Assembly: GCA_046483725.1 (NCBI GenBank) | Contig: JAWOCQ010000001.1 | Span: 1 to 29,246, forward strand | Direction: 5' to 3' | DNA length: 29,246 bases | Source: T3SED10-47 sp046483725 | GTDB taxonomy: Bacteria > Bipolaricaulota > Bipolaricaulia > Bipolaricaulales > Bipolaricaulaceae | In this document: positions 1 through 8,673 of the stretch, one piece after another | How the letters are laid out: each line of letters opens with the position of its first letter | How positions within the stretch are numbered: the stretch's first letter is position 1 | The notes under the pieces: model-generated | Told to the model about the DNA's origin: nothing | The model's input: the letters and a program-made list of their open reading frames with translations, nothing else | Database searches by the model: none | Made by a program: the position numbers and the translations under genes

Positions 1-3000
1 GAGAACGCGGGGCCCTCGGATGCCGTGAACGTCACGGTGACCGACGCGCTCGATGACTGTCTCCTCGACGCCACGTACAGTGTCAACGGTGCCGACCGAG
101 GCGCGTGGACGGGAAGCCATGACGTAGGCACCCTCGCGGCCGGTGGTACCGTGCTCCTTGAGATCACCGCGACGGTTGACCCCAGCTGCACCGAGCCGAT
201 CGCCAACACGGCCCTCGCCACCTCGGACACGCTGGATCCGGATGAAGACGCGGCCACGGACACGACCACGACCGATGTGGACGCGAGCGCCAACCTCGTC
301 CTCACGAAGACAGGACCGGAAGAGGTAACTGCCGGCAAGGCACTCACCTACACGATCACGGTGGAGAACACGGGCCCGAGCGACGCCTTGGATGTTGAGG
401 TCACCGACACGCTGGACGCCTGCCTGCTAGACCCCACCTACACGGTGGACGGGCAAGATGAAGGCAGCTGGGATGGCGCCCACACGTTGGGGACCCTGGC
501 TGCCGGCGCAACAGTGACGGTCGAGATCACAGCCACGGTCGACCCCAGCTGCACCGAGCCGATCACCAACACGGCTGAGGTTTCCTCAACGACAGAAGAC
601 CCCGATCCGGGAAGCGCCACTGACAGTACTACCACCGCTATCGACACGAGTGCTGATCTATCGCTCACCAAGACCGCCAGCCCTGATCCGGTAATCGCCG
701 GTGAAGAGCTCACCTACACGATCACCGTGGAGAACGAAGGACCAAGTGTCGCCCTCGATGTTGAGGTAGCCGATACGGTGCCGTCGGAGCTCCTCAATGT
801 CGAGTACAGCACGGACGGCGGTGCCTCCTGGTCTGCATGGAGCAGCCCCTACAACCACGGCACAATGGCTGTGGGCGACAGCTTCACCTTTCTAATCCGT
901 GGAACCGTCGATTCCGCTGTGGCTGACGGCACTACGATCTCCAATACAGCAACAGCGGAGAGCGCAACGCCTGACCCTGATATAGACAGTGCCACTACGA
1001 CCGAAACCACCACGATCACCACGCTGGCCGACCTGGAAATTGAGAAGTCGCAAGTCGAGCCCACTACTTTGCCTTCGATCTCCGAAGTATCCCCATCCGA
1101 GGCAGTCCCTGGCACGAAGGTCTACTACTTCCTCACCGTCACCAATCTGGGTCCCAGCTACGCCGCTAACGTCGTCATTACCGATGTTCTACCTCCCGGA
1201 ATCACCAACGCCGAGTACTCCTTGAACTTCGGAAACTCATGGCAGCCTTGGCCGGGTACTAGAGAGCTCATCTCGTTCATGTTCCCGGGAGTCAACGAGA
1301 TCCTCATTCGTGGCGATATAGATCCAGATCTCACGGGCACAGTTGAAAACACAGCCACGGTTACAAGCGACACGGACGATCCCGATCCTGACAACAATAG
1401 CTCCACCATCGTGACAACCCTTACCCCACAGGCAGACCTAGCCCTGACCAAGGTAGAGACCGAGTCCCCGGTATCCATTGGTGGCCCCATCGAGTATGTG
1501 ATCACGGTCACCAACCAGGGTCCCAGCACGGCGACAGATGTCACGATCACCGACATAATCGACCCGGGCATCATCTCCGATACCGAGTACTCGACCGATG
1601 GAGGCTCCACTTGGAGCGAACCCTGGACCGACTCGCTGGACCTCGGAACCTTGGAGGACAAGGCGTCATTGGAACTGCGGATTAGGGGAACAGTGCTTGA
1701 CGGAGCCCCTGATCCCATTCCCAATACAGCCTCGGTGGCCTCATCAGTGGATGACCCTGACCTCGGAAACAACTCCCAGACGATTAACACGCCGCTTGAG
1801 GAAGAGGCGGACCTTGCGGTTGAGAAGTCAGCTCCGGACACGGTGGTTGCCGGTGAACAGATCCTGTTCACCATTGAGGTCGTCAACAACAGCGCTACGT
1901 TCGACGCCCATGATGTAGAGATCCTGGATAGCATCGACACCAGTGTTATCGAGAACCCTGAGTATTCTACTGACGGCGGCACCACATGGTCGCAGTGGAC
2001 CGGAAGCCTGAATATCGGAACGCTGGAGGCCACAGGGACATATTCTCTCCAACTGAGGGGCACTGTGCTGAGCAATGTCATAGCTGACATCGACAACACA
2101 GCCCAAGTTACAAGCAGCACGCCTGATCCTATCCCCGAAAACAACCAGTCAAGCACCGCCACTTCCGTCAACCGGGTGGCGGACCTGGAGATGGTAAAGG
2201 TCCAGATCAATCCGGAAATCCTCCCCATCGATCCGGCGGCGGTCCCCGACAACCCAATGGACCTGTCCATCAATCCGGTCGCTGTCACCGCTGGCGAGCC
2301 CGTTTACTACCTACTCGTATACACCAACGACGGGCCAAGCGACGCTACCAACGTGCTCATCGAGGACACGGTTCCTCCTGAGATCATCAACCCGGAGGCC
2401 TCCAGGTGCCAGGCCGCCTACTTGCCATGGGCAGGGACTTACAATGCTGGTACGGTCGTCGCTGGCGGCAGGTGCTTGGTGGTGATCCGGGGTGTGGTCC
2501 GCAGCGATGCGACCGGGAGCATCACCAATACGGGTACCGTAGGAACGCTGGATGACATCGATGACCCTGTTCCCAGCAACGACACTTCGACGCTGGTGAG
2601 TACCGTGAACACCAGTGCTGACCTGACGCTTACCAAGACTGCCAGTCCTGGCCAGCCGGTCGCCGGTGAAGAGCTCACCTACACGATCACGGTGGAGAAC
2701 ACGGGCCCGAGCGACGCCTTGGATGTTGAGGTCACCGACACGCTGGACGCCTGCCTGCTAGACCCCACCTACACGGTGGACGGGCAAGATGAAGGCAGCT
2801 GGGAAGGTGCCCACACGTTGGGGACCCTGGCTGCCGGCGCTACGGTCACCGTGGAGATCACGGCCACGGTTGACCTGAGCTGCACCGAGCCGATCACGAA
2901 CACGGCTTCGGTGAGCACGGAGACAGACGATCCGGACCTAGATAACAACACCGACAGTACTACCACCGATGTCGACACCAGTGCTGACCTAGCTATCACC

Positions 3001-4914
3001 AAGGCCACCAGCCCCGACCCGGCAATTGCCGGTGAGCCCCTCACCTACACGATCACAGTGGAGAACGCCGGGCCAAGCGATGCCCGGGATGTCGTGGTCA
3101 CGGAGGACTGGCCGGACTGTTTCCGGTTCCTCGGGGCGAACCCGAGCCCAGAGCCCGGCACCACCGACCGCTGGAACATTGACCAGCTGGCAGCAGGGGA
3201 GTCGCTGGTGATCACGGTGGAGGGAGCGGTGGAGTCCGGCTGCACCGAAGACTTGTTGAACACAGCTGAAGTTGATGCTTTGACCCAGGATCCCGATTTA
3301 GCTAACAACTCCGTCACGCTACAGAACACAGTGGCACAACTGGAGATAGACAAGACCGCCGAATGGGTAGGACAACCTGAGCTCGGCCTTCCGATCTTCT
3401 ACGAAGTACTCGTCACGAACGTCGGAACTACCCCGCTGTTTGACCTCGAAGTGATCGACAATCTGGTACACCTCGACTTCGTTGGCGGCGATGAAAACGC
3501 CGATGGCGTTCTCGACCCCGGGGAGACGTGGATCTACGAGGGGACCTACGAAGTCGCGGCCGATGATCTTGGTCGCTCCATCGTCAACATTGCCACCGCC
3601 GATGCACAGACCAGTGCCGGTGACTCTGTAGGCCCTGTGATGGGCACAGCGACTGTGCCCTGGGGTGAGGAGGCGCCGCAAGCACAAGATGCGTGGCTGG
3701 TCACCTGCGCGGGTGAACCGCTCACGTTGCGGCTTGTGGCTACAGACCGCATGATCAACCCGCTCGAACCGGATCTGCACCCACTGAGCTTCTCCCTTCT
3801 TGGCGCCCCTTCCCACGGTGCGGTCGCTGGGGACCTCTCGGCAGTGGAATACGAGGAACCCAACACCGCGTCGGTCGAGGTCACCTATATCCCTGAGCAG
3901 GGCTTCATCGGCACCGACTCTTTCATGTTCCTCGTAGAAGATCGCTTCGGTGATTTCTCGGTCGCCCAGGTCAGAATCGCGGTCGTGGATTGCGAAGCCG
4001 GCGCAGCGGCCGTGGTGGGTCCGCCGGTCCTGATCAGCGAAATCGCCTGGGGCGGGACCGCCGCCGACCCTGACCACCAGTGGATCGAGCTTGCCAATAC
4101 GACCGAACGAGAGATCGACCTCGCTGGCTGGGTGCTGCGGTGGCGCCTCAAGGACCCACCACGACCGGAAGATGCGTATTGGAAGGTCGTGGAGCTGGAG
4201 GGAACAATCGCCCCGCGCGGCTACTACCTCATGGAGAGGGCTACGGGCGCCCCGGGGCCGCACAGGGAACGGGCAGTGAGCGACATCGAAGCCGCTTTGG
4301 TCTACGACGACACCGATCTACCATACGAGCTTGATCTCTCCGACCGCGGAGAGGTGTTGGAGCTTGTCGACAACGACGGGGACGTAGTGGATACCGCAAA
4401 CGCCGATCCCCGGCGAGAAGACGGCTGGGCAGCCGGCTACAACATCGACGGGGCAGCCCCATTTGCGACGATGGAGCGGGTCGATCTGGTGGTCGGTGAT
4501 GTGGACGAAAACTGGAGCGCCAATGCGAAGATCGTGGTCAGTGGACTCGATGACAACGAACAGGTGCTGACCGGTACGGCCCGGATGCGCAACGAGGACG
4601 AATGGCTGCGAAATGTTGAGGCTCAGCCCGCGCAGGCCGTACGCCAAGGGCAGGAATTCGAGGTGACGCTCCCGGCCGACGAGAAAGCTACGCCGGTCTC
4701 GCTCCCGTGGATCGCGCTGGTGAGGGCCGATGAGGATCAGCCAAAATCCGAGTGGGAAAGGTTTGACTCAGCAGTGTCCGGGCGCTTCTATGCCGGCGTT
4801 TCTTACATCTGCGCTGTGGATACCTCTGAGCTACCAGCCGGGATGTACCAACTGTGGCTGAACTGGAGCGACGCTAGATCCTTCGGGTTTAGGATCGAAG
4901 TGGTTGAGGACTGA
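1..4914 (+). CDS. Giant DUF11-repeat surface protein with lamin-tail domain (5' partial)
   Basis: The reading frame is open from base 1, so the start lies upstream of the window; 1637 residues are visible. About ten tandem Ig-like DUF11 units (conserved repeat domain family) run from base 1 to about 3650. Most open with an ADL-x-L-T-K type strand and contain a TYTITVEN-x-GPSDA core; consecutive units end in Asp/Thr-rich linkers such as DPDPDNN. A cadherin-like/Big-type segment follows (about 3700-3990, with a GTDSFMFLVED motif). Then comes a lamin-tail (LTD) domain (about 4021-4400, LISEIAWGG and QWIELANTT motifs) and a C-terminal beta-rich module. No LPXTG, PEP-CTERM or other sorting tail is visible. 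Such proteins are usually secreted or surface-attached and structural or adhesive; the exact role is unknown. Two repeats share a 131-bp identical DNA block. A hairpin terminator follows. Confidence 0.9.
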   Translation, partial: ENAGPSDAVNVTVTDALDDCLLDATYSVNGADRGAWTGSHDVGTLAAGGTVLLEITATVDPSCTEPIANTALATSDTLDPDEDAATDTTTTDVDASANLVLTKTGPEEVTAGKALTYTITVENTGPSDALDVEVTDTLDACLLDPTYTVDGQDEGSWDGAHTLGTLAAGATVTVEITATVDPSCTEPITNTAEVSSTTEDPDPGSATDSTTTAIDTSADLSLTKTASPDPVIAGEELTYTITVENEGPSVALDVEVADTVPSELLNVEYSTDGGASWSAWSSPYNHGTMAVGDSFTFLIRGTVDSAVADGTTISNTATAESATPDPDIDSATTTETTTITTLADLEIEKSQVEPTTLPSISEVSPSEAVPGTKVYYFLTVTNLGPSYAANVVITDVLPPGITNAEYSLNFGNSWQPWPGTRELISFMFPGVNEILIRGDIDPDLTGTVENTATVTSDTDDPDPDNNSSTIVTTLTPQADLALTKVETESPVSIGGPIEYVITVTNQGPSTATDVTITDIIDPGIISDTEYSTDGGSTWSEPWTDSLDLGTLEDKASLELRIRGTVLDGAPDPIPNTASVASSVDDPDLGNNSQTINTPLEEEADLAVEKSAPDTVVAGEQILFTIEVVNNSATFDAHDVEILDSIDTSVIENPEYSTDGGTTWSQWTGSLNIGTLEATGTYSLQLRGTVLSNVIADIDNTAQVTSSTPDPIPENNQSSTATSVNRVADLEMVKVQINPEILPIDPAAVPDNPMDLSINPVAVTAGEPVYYLLVYTNDGPSDATNVLIEDTVPPEIINPEASRCQAAYLPWAGTYNAGTVVAGGRCLVVIRGVVRSDATGSITNTGTVGTLDDIDDPVPSNDTSTLVSTVNTSADLTLTKTASPGQPVAGEELTYTITVENTGPSDALDVEVTDTLDACLLDPTYTVDGQDEGSWEGAHTLGTLAAGATVTVEITATVDLSCTEPITNTASVSTETDDPDLDNNTDSTTTDVDTSADLAITKATSPDPAIAGEPLTYTITVENAGPSDARDVVVTEDWPDCFRFLGANPSPEPGTTDRWNIDQLAAGESLVITVEGAVESGCTEDLLNTAEVDALTQDPDLANNSVTLQNTVAQLEIDKTAEWVGQPELGLPIFYEVLVTNVGTTPLFDLEVIDNLVHLDFVGGDENADGVLDPGETWIYEGTYEVAADDLGRSIVNIATADAQTSAGDSVGPVMGTATVPWGEEAPQAQDAWLVTCAGEPLTLRLVATDRMINPLEPDLHPLSFSLLGAPSHGAVAGDLSAVEYEEPNTASVEVTYIPEQGFIGTDSFMFLVEDRFGDFSVAQVRIAVVDCEAGAAAVVGPPVLISEIAWGGTAADPDHQWIELANTTEREIDLAGWVLRWRLKDPPRPEDAYWKVVELEGTIAPRGYYLMERATGAPGPHRERAVSDIEAALVYDDTDLPYELDLSDRGEVLELVDNDGDVVDTANADPRREDGWAAGYNIDGAAPFATMERVDLVVGDVDENWSANAKIVVSGLDDNEQVLTGTARMRNEDEWLRNVEAQPAQAVRQGQEFEVTLPADEKATPVSLPWIALVRADEDQPKSEWERFDSAVSGRFYAGVSYICAVDTSELPAGMYQLWLNWSDARSFGFRIEVVED
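343..473 (+). repeat. Identical 131-bp segment, copy 1 (DUF11 repeat)
   Basis: Bases 343-473 are identical to 2674-2804 (offset 2331 bp, or 777 codons). After base 473 similarity continues with scattered substitutions to about 580. Other units of the same gene are much more diverged at the DNA level, so this pair looks like a recent duplication or gene conversion. Confidence 0.9.
2674..2804 (+). repeat. Identical 131-bp segment, copy 2 (DUF11 repeat)
   Basis: Partner of 343-473, in the same reading frame within the DUF11 gene. The first difference on the 3' side is at base 2805 (A, against T at 474). Confidence 0.9.
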
Positions 4915-4952
4915 GCGCAGATCGTACGCGCCACTTGTTGATGTGCGGCAGA

Positions 4953-4990
4953 AAGCGCGCCCACAGCACCCCGGCTGCGGGCGCGCTTTT
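4953..4990 (+). terminator. Hairpin terminator after the DUF11 gene
   Basis: A 10-bp stem, AAGCGCGCCC (4953-4962) with GGGCGCGCTT (4979-4988), carries an inner CAGC/GCTG extension and ends in TTTT. It lies 39 bp after the stop codon of the DUF11 gene. The U-run is short but the stem is very stable. Confidence 0.75.
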
Positions 4991-5028
4991 GGCCTCTGGG
5001 ATGGCGCTTCCGCTGCCTGCAAGCCGCG

Positions 5029-5060
5029 ATGTCGGTTGTTGACATATTGTAGCCCGACAT
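5029..5060. repeat. Inverted repeat overlapping a promoter (candidate operator)
   Basis: ATGTCGG (5029-5035) and its exact complement CCGACAT (5054-5060) are separated by 18 bp. The left arm lies just upstream of the -35 box and the right arm between -35 and -10. This suits a repressor site, but no regulator is identified. Confidence 0.45.
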
Positions 5061-5068
5061 GACATAAT
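5039..5068 (+). promoter_or_regulatory. Sigma-70 promoter giving a leaderless transcript
   Basis: TTGACA (5039-5044), an 18-bp spacer and CATAAT (5063-5068) preceded by TGA, an extended -10 arrangement. Six bases separate the -10 box from the ATG at 5075, so transcription would begin at or next to the start codon. Confidence 0.75.
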
Positions 5069-5074
5069 GGTTCA

Positions 5075-6277
5075 ATGCGTCTATCACATTCGCCCAGACG
5101 GCTACCGATGCGTTTTGTTGCAGCGCTGCTAATCCTCACCGCAAGCACGGTGGCCTCAGCGGTTACGCTGGCCTCCTACCCTTATGTCGGAGTTGCGGGC
5201 GCGCAAAGCGGGACACGCACATTCCCCGGAACGATCTCCGGCGTGTGGAGAGGGACGCTACTGTTCCAAGGTCCTCCGTTTCGCATAGAGCGGTTCGATA
5301 CGAACCTTAGATGCGATTACAGGGTGGACGAATATAGGTTCGGTTTACAGGCCAATATGCTCGACTCGGTCCTCAGGACCGTCTCGCTCACCGGTGCCGG
5401 CCCGGTAGGGGACGCTTTCCGGGTCGACTCCGTGCTGCGGTTTGACCCTCAGGTTCCAGCGTTCAGGCATTGGCGGGCGACGACACGCTTCAGCCTGCTC
5501 GACACGGACATCACTCACCTGTTCCATCTAGCTGACGATCCGGAAGCTTCGTTCACACAACTGCAAACACGCGGTGCGCTGGAGGATTTGTCTTTCGATA
5601 CTGTCACCCGTTTCTCTCTGTCCCCGCTTAAATTCGCTCACCACCTTGTAAGACTGCGCGGGCAGCTGACAGTTTGCGACCTGTCCTGGCAAGGGGAGCT
5701 CCGCCTTACCAAGGACGGGTTCGACCATGCGAGCATCCTGCTTCGCGATATGCACATCCCTTGGGCAAGCTTCGGAAACCTGGATGTCTACGTGAACCTG
5801 GAAACGAAGTTCACCGAAGACAGCAAGAGCGTAACCCCGCGGCTCACGCTGAGGTCGGCCTGGGAGTGCTGCGTGCGCGGATACTTAGCTTTGGAAAGCG
5901 ACACCGGCGGCTTTTCGATCACCGGGATCGAGGTTCAAGGGTTCGAGGTCCGTTTGACTCTGGTGGGCGGAACCGAACTACGTGGCGCAACCGCGTTTGT
6001 TCCGGAGCGCAACGGTCGCATCACCGGATTCTCCGAGTACTTTGAGATGCTGATGCTCACTGGACCCATCCGCCCCTGCTGCGAAAATGCTCCCGGCCGC
6101 TGGCAACTAGCCGTCTACTTCTCAGGGAGCGATGAGCTGTTTGGCTGGGGCATGACGCGCTTTGTGCTCGAGTTTCCCGTAAGCTCCAACACGCGGCTGT
6201 TCAGCCGGCTTTCCGCCCGTGCCGTCACCAGTCCCTGGCAATGGGAGTGGCGGGCCGGCTGGACCATACGCTTCTGA
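5075..6277 (+). CDS. Secreted beta-rich protein, possible outer-membrane barrel
   Basis: 400 residues, no family recognised. The N-terminus has Arg residues, then a hydrophobic core ending in ASTVASA, a typical Sec signal peptide. The rest is predicted strand-rich, with alternating polar and hydrophobic residues. The protein ends in WTIRF, the aromatic-terminated last strand typical of outer-membrane beta-barrels that use the BAM machinery. I chose the ATG at 5075 because a TTGACA/CATAAT promoter ends 6 nt before it (leaderless start). The alternative ATG at 5108 gives a more compact signal peptide but has no better ribosome binding site. The gene converges on the next one, with a hairpin between them. 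The barrel assignment is inference. Confidence 0.75.
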   Translation: MRLSHSPRRLPMRFVAALLILTASTVASAVTLASYPYVGVAGAQSGTRTFPGTISGVWRGTLLFQGPPFRIERFDTNLRCDYRVDEYRFGLQANMLDSVLRTVSLTGAGPVGDAFRVDSVLRFDPQVPAFRHWRATTRFSLLDTDITHLFHLADDPEASFTQLQTRGALEDLSFDTVTRFSLSPLKFAHHLVRLRGQLTVCDLSWQGELRLTKDGFDHASILLRDMHIPWASFGNLDVYVNLETKFTEDSKSVTPRLTLRSAWECCVRGYLALESDTGGFSITGIEVQGFEVRLTLVGGTELRGATAFVPERNGRITGFSEYFEMLMLTGPIRPCCENAPGRWQLAVYFSGSDELFGWGMTRFVLEFPVSSNTRLFSRLSARAVTSPWQWEWRAGWTIRF

Positions 6278-6309
6278 GAAAGCTGCCGCCGGGTCCCGTG
6301 CGGGGAATA

Positions 6310-6341
6310 GACGGTTCTAGCAACCCTAGGATTAATCCGTC
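6310..6341. other. Hairpin between converging genes
   Basis: GACGG (6310-6314) pairs with CCGTC (6337-6341), and the inner TTCTAG pairs with CTAGGA through one G-U pair. The stop codon of the minus-strand gene lies in the bulge. No U-run follows on either strand, so a terminator role is only possible. Confidence 0.35.
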
Positions 6342-7123
6342 ACGATCTCCAGCTCCACCCACTGCATTACGCCCAGCGACCAGGCCAAGTTTCCGGCGGA
6401 CCTTAGCGGGCAGGCCCACGTTTCCAGCTGCATGCCCAGCGTGTATATCCCTTCCTCCGCAGCGTTAAACCCGAACTCTACCTCTTGCATCCTTAGGTAG
6501 CCCCGCTGGTCTAAGGCATCAGTCAACACGACCAGCGCCAGCTCACCATCCAACGTCTGGAGCAGCTGGGCAAGTGCTTCGACCAGGTGGTCCTCGGCAG
6601 CCTCCGCAAGCGTCGCCGCTGCCTCCAACGCTGCCTCGGGCAGCCACCGTGAGCCATCCATAGTATCCAGGGCCTGGAGGAGGTGTTCGGCCCCCTCGTT
6701 CGGGGGAACCCCGTCCAGCCGGGTGGCCGCGCCCTCCAGACGGTGCCCCTCAGGCGTAATCACGTACGGCGTGGCCACCGCGTAACAGCACAGCTGCCCC
6801 CACCACTCGATGCCTCGAGCTCCGCTGGTATGGCCCAGGCGAAATACAGCACGCGCCTGCCCGGCGTCATCCACGGTCACAGTCGTCGTCTCCCAGATCG
6901 CGGTCGCTATGGCTTCGTCCCCTTGCTTATAGGCAGCGGCATGCAGGGCGTACTGCCCATGGCTGTAGACAGACGCTTGGGCGACCCCATCCTCTTGCGT
7001 GAATACCCTGCCATCGGCTGTCTCCACCGGAAGCTGATATCGCTCCACTCCGGCCCCCTGCAGCACAGCGGCCGCCAGGAGCATTATTATCGACGCACTG
7101 AGTACCAGCACTCCCCTGTTCAT
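6332..7123 (-). CDS. Secreted protein of unknown function
   Basis: 263 residues. The N-terminus MNRGVLVLSASIIMLLAAAV is a clear Sec signal peptide. The mature part starts with a region rich in Val, Thr and Ala. Around residues 85-100 a segment (TTTVTVDDAGQARAVFRLG) resembles a beta-sandwich with possible lipid- or surface-binding character. The second half is helical and Ala/Leu/Glu-rich. No catalytic motif or known family is evident. The ATG at 7123 has a good GGAGGT Shine-Dalgarno and sits about 25 bp from a strong promoter, so it is probably a single-gene transcription unit. It is divergent from the MFS gene and converges on the barrel-like gene. Confidence 0.75.
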   Translation of the reverse strand: MNRGVLVLSASIIMLLAAAVLQGAGVERYQLPVETADGRVFTQEDGVAQASVYSHGQYALHAAAYKQGDEAIATAIWETTTVTVDDAGQARAVFRLGHTSGARGIEWWGQLCCYAVATPYVITPEGHRLEGAATRLDGVPPNEGAEHLLQALDTMDGSRWLPEAALEAAATLAEAAEDHLVEALAQLLQTLDGELALVVLTDALDQRGYLRMQEVEFGFNAAEEGIYTLGMQLETWACPLRSAGNLAWSLGVMQWVELEIVTD

Positions 7124-7146
7124 GAGCGCACCTCCAGGTTACATTC

Positions 7147-7175
7147 AGTCTAGGACGGGAGACATCGTGCGTCAA
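7147..7175 (-). promoter_or_regulatory. Sigma-70 promoter of the 6332-7123 gene
   Basis: On the minus strand TTGACG (7175-7170), a 17-bp spacer and TAGACT (7152-7147) match both hexamers and the ideal spacing. A GGAGGT ribosome binding site and the ATG at 7123 follow. Confidence 0.75.
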
Positions 7176-7278
7176 CAGGGCGACCGGGCCTCATGGGTTT
7201 CGCCAGCCCACTGGGCGTGTAATCAGGAAAGCAACTCCGCGCTACACTCCATGTGCGCTTTAGCGTAAGCTGTTGGCT

Positions 7279-8478
7279 ATGCTTCGTGCTTTCCTGCCGC
7301 TGTTTCTGGCAGTGGCGGCTAGTATGACGGGCCTGGGGGTCATCGCCCCGATTCTGCCTCTCTACGCCCAGTCCCTTGGCGCTGGCGGAGCGGCGCTGGG
7401 CTTAATGTACGCTGCGTTTTCCGCTTCCCGGATGCTCCTGGGCCCGGTGATGGGCCGTATTTCGGACAGAGTGGGGCGTCGCCGGATGATCGTCGTCGGC
7501 TTGTCGGCCTACGCCGCGGTGTCTCTCCTTTACGTGATCGCCCATACCATATGGCAGCTTGCCGCCTTCCGCTTCCTCCACGGATTCGCCTCTGTATTGG
7601 TAACTCCTATCGCCCAGGCCTACGTAGCGGACCTTACTCCCCCGGGGAAAGAAGGGCGCATAATGAACCTCTTCTACACATCACTCTTCATAGGCATGGC
7701 TTTGGGACCGTTGATCGGCGGCAGCCTCGCCGAGAGGTGGGGGCTGGTCGCCCCCTTCTTCGCCATGGGAGCCCTGACATTCCTGGCCCTGGTTGGGGTG
7801 CTCCTCTTCGTCCCCGAGGACACGAACCCCACTGCCACACAGTCGGCACGCCCCCCGGTCAAGCAAGTGTTCCGTTCCCCGGTCGTTTGGGGGATTGTCG
7901 TCTACTACGCCACCCGCGGGTTGTGGCGCCAGGGGTTTAACGCATTCTGGCCGCTGCTTGGGGCCAGCTTCGGCCACGGCGAGGCGGCCATTGGCTCCAT
8001 TCTCACCGCATACCTGCTTGCGCAAGCCGTCACCCAGATCCCCTGCGGCTACCTGGCCGATAGGTACCCCCGGGTCCGTCAGATCGCCGCCGGCGGACTC
8101 CTCGCCCCGGCGGTGATGTTCGTGGTTCCCTCCATTGCTGGATCCATTGCCTGGATGCTTGGTACAGGAGTCATGATGGGGATGGCAAGCGCTTTGGGGA
8201 GAGCCTCGGTGGTGGCTATCCGCACCCAAAGTGGCCGGCTGCACGGAATGGGCATGTTGATCGGGACGCAGAGCTCCGGCTTTGCCGCCGGCCAGGCGTT
8301 GGGCCCGGTGTTAGCCGGCGTTGCTTTTGACCTGGGAGGGCTTTCCGCCCCCATGTATCTGGGAGGAACCCTTGGCCTCCTGGGGGCCGTGTTCGCCTCT
8401 GTAGTCCTCTTCCGCGGGGTGCGCACGGAGCTTGCCGCCACCGAGTCCAAACAGCATGCAGGCGTCGCCCAAAACTGA
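7279..8478 (+). CDS. MFS transporter (drug/sugar exporter type)
   Basis: About 400 residues with 12 hydrophobic segments arranged as two six-helix halves. Loop 2-3 carries the major facilitator motif A (GRISDRVGRRR, near residues 59-69). Helix 1 contains PILPLYAQSLG, common in the drug:H+ antiporter/YajR-like and MdtG-like branch. It sits in the inner membrane and probably exports small molecules using the proton gradient; the substrate cannot be told from sequence. The start is uncertain: ATG at 7279, or TTG at 7273. No Shine-Dalgarno precedes either. TANNNT hexamers lie 6-7 nt upstream of both, compatible with a leaderless message. It stands alone, divergent from the secreted protein gene. 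Confidence 0.9.
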   Translation: MLRAFLPLFLAVAASMTGLGVIAPILPLYAQSLGAGGAALGLMYAAFSASRMLLGPVMGRISDRVGRRRMIVVGLSAYAAVSLLYVIAHTIWQLAAFRFLHGFASVLVTPIAQAYVADLTPPGKEGRIMNLFYTSLFIGMALGPLIGGSLAERWGLVAPFFAMGALTFLALVGVLLFVPEDTNPTATQSARPPVKQVFRSPVVWGIVVYYATRGLWRQGFNAFWPLLGASFGHGEAAIGSILTAYLLAQAVTQIPCGYLADRYPRVRQIAAGGLLAPAVMFVVPSIAGSIAWMLGTGVMMGMASALGRASVVAIRTQSGRLHGMGMLIGTQSSGFAAGQALGPVLAGVAFDLGGLSAPMYLGGTLGLLGAVFASVVLFRGVRTELAATESKQHAGVAQN

Positions 8479-8673
8479 CGCCGTCAACCACGAGCCCGAC
8501 GCCGAAAACCATTTTGCTTCCTTCACAATCTGCAACCACCCCTACCAAGGATTACAATTTGACTTGCGGTCTCAGACTACGCATCCTTGCACGTGTTGCG
8601 GTTGACAAGCTTGGTGAGGGGTTGGAGCGGCTGAGCACATGGAGAAGGTGTACAAAAGCATACTGGGGGGAGT

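Noticed and set aside
1158..2288. Long open frame antisense to the DUF11 gene (376 codons)
   Set aside because: It mirrors the codon bias of the Thr/Asp-rich repeats, has no ribosome binding site and resembles no family.
3319..4263. Another long antisense frame (314 codons)
   Set aside because: It overlaps well-supported cadherin-like and LTD coding sequence, with low-complexity composition and no homology.
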